DNA of 64,000 nucleotides from JAGXRK01 sp963804005 (lineage in GTDB: Bacteria; Bacteroidota; Ignavibacteria; Ignavibacteriales; Ignavibacteriaceae). Shown here piece by piece: positions 35,560 to 43,434 of this stretch (the stretch's first letter is position 1; each line of letters begins with the position of its first letter). Location: positions 62,001-126,000 of the forward strand of contig CAWDOP010000010.1 of NCBI GenBank assembly GCA_963804005.1, read 5' to 3'. Position numbers and translations under genes: made by a program. The notes under the pieces are model-generated. The model searched no databases. It had not been told where the DNA came from and saw nothing but the letters and a program-made list of their open reading frames with translations.

Positions 35560-36906
35560 ATGCAAACTCATATAAAGCAGGTTATTAAGCGAACCGGCGC
35601 AATTGTTCCTTTCAACCAGGAGCGTATAGCAAATGCAATATACCGTTCTGCAGTTGCTGTCGGTGGCAGGGATAAAGAAACTGCAAAAAAACTTTCAGAA
35701 CAAGTTGTGGAATTTTTAAATCAAAAATTTCCTGAAGGAAGTGTGCCTCACATTGAAGACGTTCAGGATATAGTTGAACAAGTATTAATTAAAAACGGAC
35801 ACGCCAAAGTTGCAAAGGAGTATATTTTATATAGAGAAGAAGCAGCAAAAAGAAGAGAGGCTGAAGGTAGATACGCTTCAAAAATTAATGAAAATATCCC
35901 ATGGCAAAAAATCTGGCGAAATCTTGACTGGGCAGTTTCTCATAATCTTCACACAGTTAATCATCTTAATGAAAGAATTGCACAGGGAGAGTTTGCACAT
36001 ATTGTTCACGAATCTGAATGTTTATATGAAGACGACGTTGAAATTGCGGCAAATCTTATTATTGAGAGACTTGATTCTTTAAGAATGGTTATGATAAGCG
36101 GGCCATCATCATCAGGCAAGACAACCACAACGCTAAAACTTGAACAAAAACTTGTTAAAAAAGGATTCAGGTTTAAAGCTCTTATTGTTGATCATTACTT
36201 TTTTGATCTCGAATTTCATCCTAAAGATGAGTTTGGCGATTATGATTTTGAAACGCCACAAGCCCTGGATTTAGAATTGATTAATGAACATCTCGTAAGA
36301 TTAAGCAACGGTGAAGAGGTGCTAATTCCATTTTATGATTTCAAAACCGGTAAGCGAAAACTTAATGCAACTCCAATGAAACTTGAAAAAGATGAATTAC
36401 TTTTAATTGATAGTCTACATGGACTTTATCCTGCATTTAGCAAGGATATTTCCGTGGATGTTAAGTTTAAACTATATCTGGAACCGTTACTTCAGATGAA
36501 AGGAAATGATGGGAAATATATACGTTGGACAGATTTAAGACTAATCAGAAGAATGTTACGCGATTCAGTTTTCCGCGCTTATAATCCGCAGCAAACTTTG
36601 GAACACTGGCATTACGTACGCGGCAGTGAGTTAAGAAATATTATTCCCTTTTCCAACACAGCAGATTTTGTGATAAGCAGTGGAATGCCTTACGAAGTTC
36701 CGATCTATGCAAACAGAATGTTAAAACTCTTTGAGGGATGGAAAGAAAAATATAAGGGCGATCCGCTTAAGGCTGACGCACTTGAAAGATCAGAACGAGT
36801 TTACAATGTTTTACATACTGTTACTCCGGTTAGCGACGAATCAGCTGTCCCCGGCGATTCTGTTATAAGGGAATTTATTGGCGGAAGCATAATGGATTAT
36901 CATTAA
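35560..36906 (+). CDS. ATP-cone / P-loop nucleoside kinase fusion
   Basis: 448 residues. Residues about 4-95 form an ATP-cone (IKRTGAIVPFNQERIANAIYRS ... VQDIVEQVLIKNG), the nucleotide-sensing module of ribonucleotide reductases and NrdR. A uridine-kinase/phosphoribulokinase-type domain follows: Walker A GPSSSGKT at 181-188, VDHYFFD, LLLIDSLHGLYP as Walker B, and RLIRRMLRDSVFRAYNPQQTLEHW. It probably phosphorylates a nucleoside or sugar with (d)ATP-dependent allosteric control. AAGGAG precedes the ATG. The fusion implies feedback by nucleotide pools, which is inference. Single gene. Confidence 0.82.
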   Translation: MQTHIKQVIKRTGAIVPFNQERIANAIYRSAVAVGGRDKETAKKLSEQVVEFLNQKFPEGSVPHIEDVQDIVEQVLIKNGHAKVAKEYILYREEAAKRREAEGRYASKINENIPWQKIWRNLDWAVSHNLHTVNHLNERIAQGEFAHIVHESECLYEDDVEIAANLIIERLDSLRMVMISGPSSSGKTTTTLKLEQKLVKKGFRFKALIVDHYFFDLEFHPKDEFGDYDFETPQALDLELINEHLVRLSNGEEVLIPFYDFKTGKRKLNATPMKLEKDELLLIDSLHGLYPAFSKDISVDVKFKLYLEPLLQMKGNDGKYIRWTDLRLIRRMLRDSVFRAYNPQQTLEHWHYVRGSELRNIIPFSNTADFVISSGMPYEVPIYANRMLKLFEGWKEKYKGDPLKADALERSERVYNVLHTVTPVSDESAVPGDSVIREFIGGSIMDYH

Positions 36907-36926
36907 AAAAACATTATAAGAGATGG

Positions 36927-36960
36927 TCTCCGGATTGCCTGCCCAGACAGCAGACGGAGA
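36927..36960 (+). other. hairpin-rich intergenic segment
   Basis: TCTCCG (36927-36932) pairs with CGGAGA (36955-36960) around an inner CTG/CAG pairing, and a second stem GATCAAA/TTTGGTC lies at about 37086-37104. Found between the kinase and the GNAT-nitrilase genes; may be a terminator region or structured leader. No T-run follows the first hairpin. Confidence 0.35.
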
Positions 36961-37160
36961 GCCGGAATCAAAACAAGAGAATGGCAAACTATTTAGACAC
37001 TCATGTGTTTTTATAGTGACACAGGCAAATCCCTCATTAATGATTGTTTTATTGAGTAATTTTATCAAGTAAAATAAATAGGCGCGATCAAATTTTATTT
37101 GGTCGTTATTGTTTTTTATATAAAAACTCGTCACCCTAATATCTAATAAGCAGGTTAATT

Positions 37161-38699
37161 ATGAAAAAAATCGATTTAAAAACTCTTGAGAAAAAAATAA
37201 AAGTCAGACAATTAGAAGTAAGTGATTTTGATGCACTTATTGAATTACAAAAACAATGTTTTCCCGGTATGCATACATGGAAGAAGGTACAGATTGAAAG
37301 CCAGTTAAAAATTTTTCCCGAAGGTCAAATTTGCATTGTATTAAATAAGAAGTTAGTAGCGTCATCCAGCAGTTTAATTATGGATATTGATTTGTATGAT
37401 GAAGCTGATAATTGGAAAACACTGAGTGATTCTGGTTATATAACAAATCACGATCCCGATGCAGAAACACTATATGGAATTGAAATAATGGTGCACCCTG
37501 ATTTTCGCTCTATGAAACTTGCACGAAGGCTATATGAAGCAAGAAAAGAGATCGTAAAAAAATATAATTTAAAGAATATCGTTATTGGTGGCCGCATTCC
37601 AAATTATTTAAAACACCAGAAGAAAATGTCTGCAAGGGAGTATGTTGAAAAAGTTATCAACAAAGAAATTGTTGATCCTGTACTTACCGCTCAATTAGCA
37701 AATGGATTTGTATTAAAACGAATAATTCCCGCATATATGACCGGTGATCAGGAGTCCGCTGGTTTTGCTACTTTGCTAGAATGGTCTAATATTGATTACG
37801 TACCTCCAATTGGGAAAAAAATTGTAGCCTCTAAAAAAGCTAGAATATGTGCAGTCCAGTATATGCTTCGCCCAATTAAAAGTTTCGATGATTATGCAAC
37901 ACAATGTGAATACTTTACAGATGTTGCGTCGGGATATAAAAGTGATTTTGTCGTATTCCCTGAAATCTTCACACTTCAATTATTGTCATTTCTTCCAAAT
38001 GAAAGACCCGGTGTTGCTGTAAGGCATCTTGCTGAATATACTCCACAGTATCTAGAGCTGTTTAATAAGTTATCCATAAAATATAATATTAATATTATTG
38101 GCGGTTCACACTTTACAAAAGAAGACGATGATTTATTCAACATCGCTTACTTATTTAGAAGAGACGGGACGATGGAAAAGCAGTATAAAATTCATATAAC
38201 TCCAAACGAAAGAAGATGGTGGGGAATAAAGCCGGGAAATAAAATTGAGGTTTTTGAAACAGACAGAGGAAAAATAAATATTCAAATCTGTTATGATGTT
38301 GAATTTCCTGAGTTAAGTAGAATTGCCGTTTCAAAAGGTGCAGAAATAATTTTCGTTCCATTCTGTACCGACGAGCGTTACGGATATTTAAGAGTAAGAC
38401 AATGTTTACAGGCAAGATGTATAGAAAACGGAGTATATGGTGTTATGGCTGGAAATGTTGGAAATCTTCCGTTTGTTGAAAACATGGATATTCAATATGC
38501 TCAGTCAGGCATTTTTACCCCATCCGATTTTATGTTCTCTCGAGATGCAATAGCAGCCGAATGCACACCTAATGTAGAAACCGTTGTTATTCACGATATT
38601 GATTTGGAACTATTAAAACGACATCGCTCGCAAGGCAGTACATTAAATTGGTTTGATAGAAGACAAGATCTTTATGAAGTTGTTCTTAAAAAACAATAA
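37161..38699 (+). CDS. GNAT acetyltransferase fused to a nitrilase-superfamily hydrolase
   Basis: 512 residues. Residues about 13-200 are a GNAT N-acetyltransferase (ALIELQKQCFPG ... GIEIMVHPDFRSMKLARRLYEARKEI, the acetyl-CoA loop in a modified form). Residues about 225-510 are a carbon-nitrogen hydrolase with the catalytic triad E268 (FPEIF), K343 (YKIHIT) and C377 (QICYDVEFPE). Both halves look complete. Known in several phyla as a bifunctional architecture; substrates are unknown, perhaps acylation and amide cleavage of amines. CAGG before the ATG. Single gene upstream of mscS. Confidence 0.9.
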   Translation: MKKIDLKTLEKKIKVRQLEVSDFDALIELQKQCFPGMHTWKKVQIESQLKIFPEGQICIVLNKKLVASSSSLIMDIDLYDEADNWKTLSDSGYITNHDPDAETLYGIEIMVHPDFRSMKLARRLYEARKEIVKKYNLKNIVIGGRIPNYLKHQKKMSAREYVEKVINKEIVDPVLTAQLANGFVLKRIIPAYMTGDQESAGFATLLEWSNIDYVPPIGKKIVASKKARICAVQYMLRPIKSFDDYATQCEYFTDVASGYKSDFVVFPEIFTLQLLSFLPNERPGVAVRHLAEYTPQYLELFNKLSIKYNINIIGGSHFTKEDDDLFNIAYLFRRDGTMEKQYKIHITPNERRWWGIKPGNKIEVFETDRGKINIQICYDVEFPELSRIAVSKGAEIIFVPFCTDERYGYLRVRQCLQARCIENGVYGVMAGNVGNLPFVENMDIQYAQSGIFTPSDFMFSRDAIAAECTPNVETVVIHDIDLELLKRHRSQGSTLNWFDRRQDLYEVVLKKQ

Positions 38700-38747
38700 A
38701 TTATATCGTGTTAAATTTTAAAGTTATAATTAAACAATGATTCTCCT

Positions 38748-39647
38748 ATGCAAGAATTTCTAAAAAATTATTTAGGTCTTTCCCCAGATCTTCAATACAA
38801 GATTATAGTATCAGTCATCGTCATTATTGTAATTTTGATAATTCAACGGCTTCTTAAAAAGTTATTTATTCATAGAATTGTAGATTTAAAAGTACGCTAC
38901 CAATGGCAGAAGATATCATTGTATCTGGCAGTTTTTCTGATAATCATCTTTTTGTTGAATGTTTGGTTAGAACTTTTCGGTTCGATGGGAACTTTTTTGG
39001 GTTTGCTATCTGCAGGTATTGCAATTGCTCTCAAAGATCCATTGGTGAACATGGTTTCTTGGGCATTCATATTGATTCGTCAGCCTTTCAAAGTTGGGGA
39101 TAGAATACAAATAGGGAAAGTGGCAGGAGATATAATTGATATCAGACTCTTCCAGTTCTCGATAATGGAAATAGGCAACTGGGTTGATGCAGAACAAAGC
39201 ACCGGCAGAATAATACATATTCCTAACGGTATAGTTTTTACTGAGCCACAAGCTAATTACACTGCTGAATTTCAATATATCTGGAATGAGATTCCAGTTT
39301 TGGTAACATTTGAAAGTGATTGGAAAAAAGCAAAGAAGATATTAGCTGATATCGTAAATCATCACGGCATATTATTAAGTACGGAAGCAGAAAAACAAAT
39401 TAAAGAGGCTGCGAAAAGATTTTTAATATTTTACAATAAACTGACACCAATTGTTTATACTTCAGTAAAAGACAGCGGAGTAATGCTGACAATGCGATAT
39501 ATGTGTGATCCAAGAGAAAGAAGATCAATTGAAGAAAAAATTTGGGAAGATATACTTAACAAATTTGCAGAATGTGACGATATTGATTTCGCTTATCCAA
39601 CACAGAGGTTTTATAATAATCTTACAGAGGGTAAGGCAAAATTGTAA
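38748..39647 (+). CDS. small-conductance mechanosensitive channel (MscS family)
   Basis: 299 residues. Membrane segments at about 18-36, 58-76 and the pore-lining helix TFLGLLSAGIAIALKDPLVNMVSWAFILIRQPF, followed by the MscS beta domain FKVGDRIQIGKVAGDIIDIRLF and IIHIPNGIVFTEP, then a cytoplasmic alpha/beta end (PVLVTFESDWKKAKKIL). Releases solutes on hypo-osmotic shock from the inner membrane. No clear ribosome site. 48 bases after the GNAT-nitrilase gene, and convergent with another MscS-like gene. Confidence 0.9.
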   Translation: MQEFLKNYLGLSPDLQYKIIVSVIVIIVILIIQRLLKKLFIHRIVDLKVRYQWQKISLYLAVFLIIIFLLNVWLELFGSMGTFLGLLSAGIAIALKDPLVNMVSWAFILIRQPFKVGDRIQIGKVAGDIIDIRLFQFSIMEIGNWVDAEQSTGRIIHIPNGIVFTEPQANYTAEFQYIWNEIPVLVTFESDWKKAKKILADIVNHHGILLSTEAEKQIKEAAKRFLIFYNKLTPIVYTSVKDSGVMLTMRYMCDPRERRSIEEKIWEDILNKFAECDDIDFAYPTQRFYNNLTEGKAKL

Positions 39648-39690
39648 TTTCTGAGTTTTATTATTAAAGCAGATCTGTTTTATTCGTCCT

Positions 39691-40353
39691 CTATTTTTTT
39701 TCAACAATATTTAAAAAGTTATTTACCGAAGATTTACTGCTAAACACTGTGATAGCAATAAGTATTATTCCAAGTGTAATCATAATAGTTGTAAACCCAA
39801 TAATTACAATCTGAGGTGCAATATCTATTTCAACCAGAGCCATTGAGGAGAAAAAAAGTACTGCAACAAATTTTACAAAGCGGGAAATAATTGAGTAGTG
39901 AGGTAAATTTTCTTTAAGCAGTGCATTATAAACACTCTTTGATACTCGCGCTGCAATAATCCAACCCAATCCCATAATTAAAAGAGCGATAATTAGTTTT
40001 GGAATGAAGACAACTCCTTGCTGAATCAAAGTTGAAAGCACTGTAAGTTTCATCGCCGCAAGAGCTGAATTTAGGAAAATTAGGAACACAATAAAAAATA
40101 CCACGTTCCCGATTAGATTGAATACAGCATACCTGATATCAGCCTTAGAAAGCGCTCTTCTCCATTGCATTCTCATAAAAAGTTTTTCAAATCTAAGGAC
40201 AATCAGCAATTGAATTGTTATCCTCTTTGCAAGCCAGCCAACAAACCATCCAACTAATAACAAAACAAATCCTGCTAACAAGCTTGGCAAGTAATTGATT
40301 ATCTGTGTTCCAAAGTCCAAAAACGGACTTTCTAAATTCTTATCCATTGTCAA
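39691..40353 (-). CDS. MscS-type transmembrane-helix protein without channel beta domain
   Basis: 220 residues, five hydrophobic segments with repeated conserved-helix units (LPSLLAGFVLLLVGWFVGWLAKRI; FIPKLIIALLIMGLGWIIAARVSKSVYNALL). These are the conserved TM-helix repeats found upstream of MscS domains, but the beta/carboxy domains are absent; the protein ends just after the last helix. It overlaps the end of the permease-UspA gene by 14 bases, so translation is coupled. Possibly an accessory or regulatory subunit. A homologue of the same type lies at 51836-52648. Confidence 0.75.
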   Translation of the reverse strand: MTMDKNLESPFLDFGTQIINYLPSLLAGFVLLLVGWFVGWLAKRITIQLLIVLRFEKLFMRMQWRRALSKADIRYAVFNLIGNVVFFIVFLIFLNSALAAMKLTVLSTLIQQGVVFIPKLIIALLIMGLGWIIAARVSKSVYNALLKENLPHYSIISRFVKFVAVLFFSSMALVEIDIAPQIVIIGFTTIMITLGIILIAITVFSSKSSVNNFLNIVEKK

Positions 40354-42613
40354 CTCCTATTTGCTTAGGTGATTTTAATAAAAGTTTCCATAGAGGTTCT
40401 CTTTCCTCGTACTCTTTTACCCATAGGACCGGACAAGAGGATTGTTCTGTTATTTCCTGGGCAAGTGATCGCCCGAGCAATAATTCAAGAAAATCTCCCG
40501 TCTTGCCACCCATTAACATAAGATCAACTTTACTTGATTGATCTACAATTGCTTTAACGATATCAGCATCTTTAATAATAATAATTTCTGCATCGAGTGA
40601 ATTTTGCTTAATTAGTTCTTTTACTTTTAATTCCCTTTCTTCTCTTTCCTGCTTTGATGTTTCTGGATCGTAGACAAGCAGGATTTTAAGTTTACAATTA
40701 AAGTAATTAATTAACGCAGGTGCGATTTCGGTTGCCAATATTGCATGGATATCAATCGTAAACGGTATTAAAATGGTTTTTATATTTTCCTTTTCAAATC
40801 CGCCATGAAGAACGGCAACCTCTCCAGGAAACTTATGAATAACACTATCGATAACTGATGAAAAAAATCTTTCAAGAAAATCAGGATTTTTTTGTCGTCC
40901 AACTACAATAAAATTACATTCTTCTTCTTCTGCGGTGTTTACAATTCCCTGAGAAATTCTATGAGATACATTTAAAATCGACCTAGCTGGAATACCCGCT
41001 TCCTCAGCAATTTCATTGGCAGTATCAAAAAGCGGCTTAGCCTTTTCTCTATCACCTAACTCTGTTACTAAAGGACTTTTCTCCCGAACTTCATTAATAT
41101 TCAAAAACAGAATTTCGGCATTTGATTTTTTAGCAACTGCAATTGCAATATGTGTAAGGCTAGCAACTGATTTCTTGTTTGCTAGGGGGAGCAATACTCT
41201 ATATTCTTTTCGTTCAAGTCTTTCTAAAGATTTAACTTTTCTTACATGTTCGATTTCTCTATCCGCAGCATAAAATTTATAAGTAATTAATCCTACACTT
41301 ACCCAAACTATTGTAACTATCCATGCCGTAGGGCTGTAATTAAACATATATATGGCAAGGAATAATAACAATAGAATTCCTACAATAGATAAATAAGGAA
41401 ATAACGGCGTAACAAAACCGCGATCTAAATCCGGTCTTTTCTTCCTTAATCGAATTAGAGTAATGTTAACCTGAAGGAATAATAAAAGAAACATAAGATC
41501 AGCAGCACTTGCAACATCTTCAATCGGCAAAGAGATAGCCATAATTACAACAATGATTAACGAAAAGATAATTGAAAGGTGCGGAGTAAAATTTTTCTTA
41601 TGAACTTTACTAAATAATGTTGGGAAATTCCTGTCTCTCCCCATTGCAAATGCTACGCGGGAAGATGAAAAAATTGTTGCATTCAAAGCTGACATCGTAG
41701 AAATGATACCACCGACAAGAAGCATAATTCCACCACCCACAAAAAATGTCTTTGCAACTTCAACAAGCGCAGTTTCTTTGTGTGATGCCAAATAATCCCA
41801 GGGCGTTATACCGCCTTCTGGTTTCACTGCTCCTAAGGCAGTAACAGAAATTAGAAGATAAATTGGAACTACGATTAAGAGTGAAAGGAAGACAGCTCTC
41901 GGAATATTCTTTTTTGGATTTTTAATTTCTTCAGAACATTGCGATATAACTTCAAATCCCTGGAATGCAATAAATGTTAATCCCATTGCTTTAAAAACTC
42001 CTCCCCAGCCATTGGGAAGAAAAGGCGTAAAAGCATCTTGCCAATCAGGTCGATGGAAAACTAAATTTAAACCAAAGCCAATGAATATAAAGAGTATAAT
42101 AATTTTAGCAATAGTTACTATGTTTCCCACTTTACCTGTTTCAGAAGCTCCGCGAAAATTTACGTAAGCAAAAACAACGGCTGTAACAGCTGCAAGAATT
42201 TTTTGAGGTGATAAAAAACCCCATTGCGGCATAATGATATTAAATTCACGTAAGACCAGATCAAAATAAGCTCCAAATCCTAATGCGTAAAGACTGCACG
42301 CAACAGCATGCGCAAACCAGCTCATCCAGCCGGAAATAAATCCATTCCATTTTGGCAGACCTTCTTTAACCCAAAGATAGCCGCCACCAGCATCATGATA
42401 GCAGGACCCAAGCTCAGCATAAGCGAATGCTGTAAGGAGAGCAACAAGTCCATTAAGAGAGAATACAATTATTAATCCCGGACCCGCTACTCCGGCTGCG
42501 ATGCCAGTAAGAACAAAAATTCCGGCACCAATCATTGCACCAACACCGATAAGAGTTGCATCCATCAAACCCATCTCTCGGCTAAGATGAACTTCAGTGT
42601 CAAATTTTTTCAT
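40340..42613 (-). CDS. APC-family amino-acid permease with two C-terminal UspA domains
   Basis: 757 residues from ATG 42613 (AGGGA upstream; the longer frame to 42652 adds no signal). Twelve-helix permease: MGLMDATLIGVGAMIGAGIFVLTGIAAG, ALTAFAYAELGS, QGFEVISQCSEEIKNPKKNIPRA. After the last helix (WIVTIVWVSVGLITYKFYA) come two UspA-like domains, VLLPLANKKSVASLTHIAIAVAK (about 470-620) and ILIPFTIDIHAILATEIAPALI (about 625-755), the first ending in an ATP-loop-like FIVVGRQKNPDFLERFFSSV and the second in LMLMGGKTGDFLELLLGRSLA. Likely a cationic or branched amino-acid transporter under nucleotide- or stress-linked control. Confidence 0.9.
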   Translation of the reverse strand: MKKFDTEVHLSREMGLMDATLIGVGAMIGAGIFVLTGIAAGVAGPGLIIVFSLNGLVALLTAFAYAELGSCYHDAGGGYLWVKEGLPKWNGFISGWMSWFAHAVACSLYALGFGAYFDLVLREFNIIMPQWGFLSPQKILAAVTAVVFAYVNFRGASETGKVGNIVTIAKIIILFIFIGFGLNLVFHRPDWQDAFTPFLPNGWGGVFKAMGLTFIAFQGFEVISQCSEEIKNPKKNIPRAVFLSLLIVVPIYLLISVTALGAVKPEGGITPWDYLASHKETALVEVAKTFFVGGGIMLLVGGIISTMSALNATIFSSSRVAFAMGRDRNFPTLFSKVHKKNFTPHLSIIFSLIIVVIMAISLPIEDVASAADLMFLLLFLQVNITLIRLRKKRPDLDRGFVTPLFPYLSIVGILLLLFLAIYMFNYSPTAWIVTIVWVSVGLITYKFYAADREIEHVRKVKSLERLERKEYRVLLPLANKKSVASLTHIAIAVAKKSNAEILFLNINEVREKSPLVTELGDREKAKPLFDTANEIAEEAGIPARSILNVSHRISQGIVNTAEEEECNFIVVGRQKNPDFLERFFSSVIDSVIHKFPGEVAVLHGGFEKENIKTILIPFTIDIHAILATEIAPALINYFNCKLKILLVYDPETSKQEREERELKVKELIKQNSLDAEIIIIKDADIVKAIVDQSSKVDLMLMGGKTGDFLELLLGRSLAQEITEQSSCPVLWVKEYEEREPLWKLLLKSPKQIGVDNG

Positions 42614-42841
42614 ATAATGTCCCTGTTTGTGATGAAACCAGTTACAGAACAATTATCGAATAAAATTCGAGGAAATTGTTGAATTCTAAATTTATTTTAG
42701 TGTTATTATACACAAAAGAATAAACTTCTTCAATTGGGATTATAGATTATTGTATTGGGTATTAAAAATAATAAGGTTTGATGCATTGGAATGAAATCAT
42801 TCCGTATTTTAAAAAATGTATATTACTGAATGACCTGCAAA

Positions 42842-43342
42842 TTATTCTTGTGCAGGCTTTCCATAACTTATCCACTCTTCTTTTGATGGACCATAAATCC
42901 CGGGGACTTTTAACCCAATCATTCTCATTACAACAGTAAGCTGCGCACGATGGTGAATTTGATGTGAGATAATTATTGCAAGCGTCATTCCCCTTTTCCA
43001 TTTTTCACCAAACATATCATCTTCCAGATTAAGAGTTTCATCATTCCACTTTGCCTTGATCTCCGTAATAATATTTTCAGACACTTTTTTGTAGGCACTA
43101 ACAATTTCTTTTGCAGCTGCAGGAACTGGAGAATTTTCTTTTACGGATTTAAATGTTAATTCAGTATGATGTCCCATTTGTACCATTGAAGTTGTAATAT
43201 GCCAGGCAAGCCTTCCAGCAGTTCTTACATTTTCATTAACTTTCTTAGTTAATGATTCATCCGTAAGTTTATTAAAAACTTTTATCGTGGATTCAGATTC
43301 TTGAGTCCAATCTTTAATAAAGTCTTCTAATTTGCGATACAT
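42842..43342 (-). CDS. DinB-family four-helix protein
   Basis: 166 residues with the DinB/YfiT-like four-helix pattern. Metal histidines are in RLAWHITTSM and in SHQIHHRAQLTVVMR; GHHTEL adds another. Members include thiol transferases and stress-associated proteins; the exact role is unknown. Separated from valS by an inverted repeat. Confidence 0.85.
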   Translation of the reverse strand: MYRKLEDFIKDWTQESESTIKVFNKLTDESLTKKVNENVRTAGRLAWHITTSMVQMGHHTELTFKSVKENSPVPAAAKEIVSAYKKVSENIITEIKAKWNDETLNLEDDMFGEKWKRGMTLAIIISHQIHHRAQLTVVMRMIGLKVPGIYGPSKEEWISYGKPAQE

Positions 43343-43364
43343 TTACATAACCTTTCTCTCGTTG

Positions 43365-43431
43365 TCACTCTGAACAAAGTGAAGAGTCTAGTTCCAAAAT
43401 TTATAGATTCTTCGCTTCGCTCAGAATGACA
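43365..43431. repeat. imperfect inverted repeat, 26-bp arms
   Basis: GTCACTCTGAACAAAGTGAA... at 43365-43390 pairs with AGATTCTTCGCTTCGCTCAG... at 43406-43431 (21 of 26 positions), with a 15-base AT-rich centre. It is a dispersed-repeat type (GTCATTCTGAGCGAAGCGAAG) frequent in Bacteroidota-group genomes, placed between the valS stop and the dinB start. Confidence 0.75.
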
Positions 43432-43434
43432 TTT

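Noticed and set aside
36841..37134. Minus-strand frame overlapping the kinase end
   Set aside because: No ribosome site and low-complexity composition; the kinase is clearly real on the other strand.
42614..42652. Extension of the permease-UspA protein
   Set aside because: The ATG at 42613 has AGGGA before it and starts the family's usual N-terminus.
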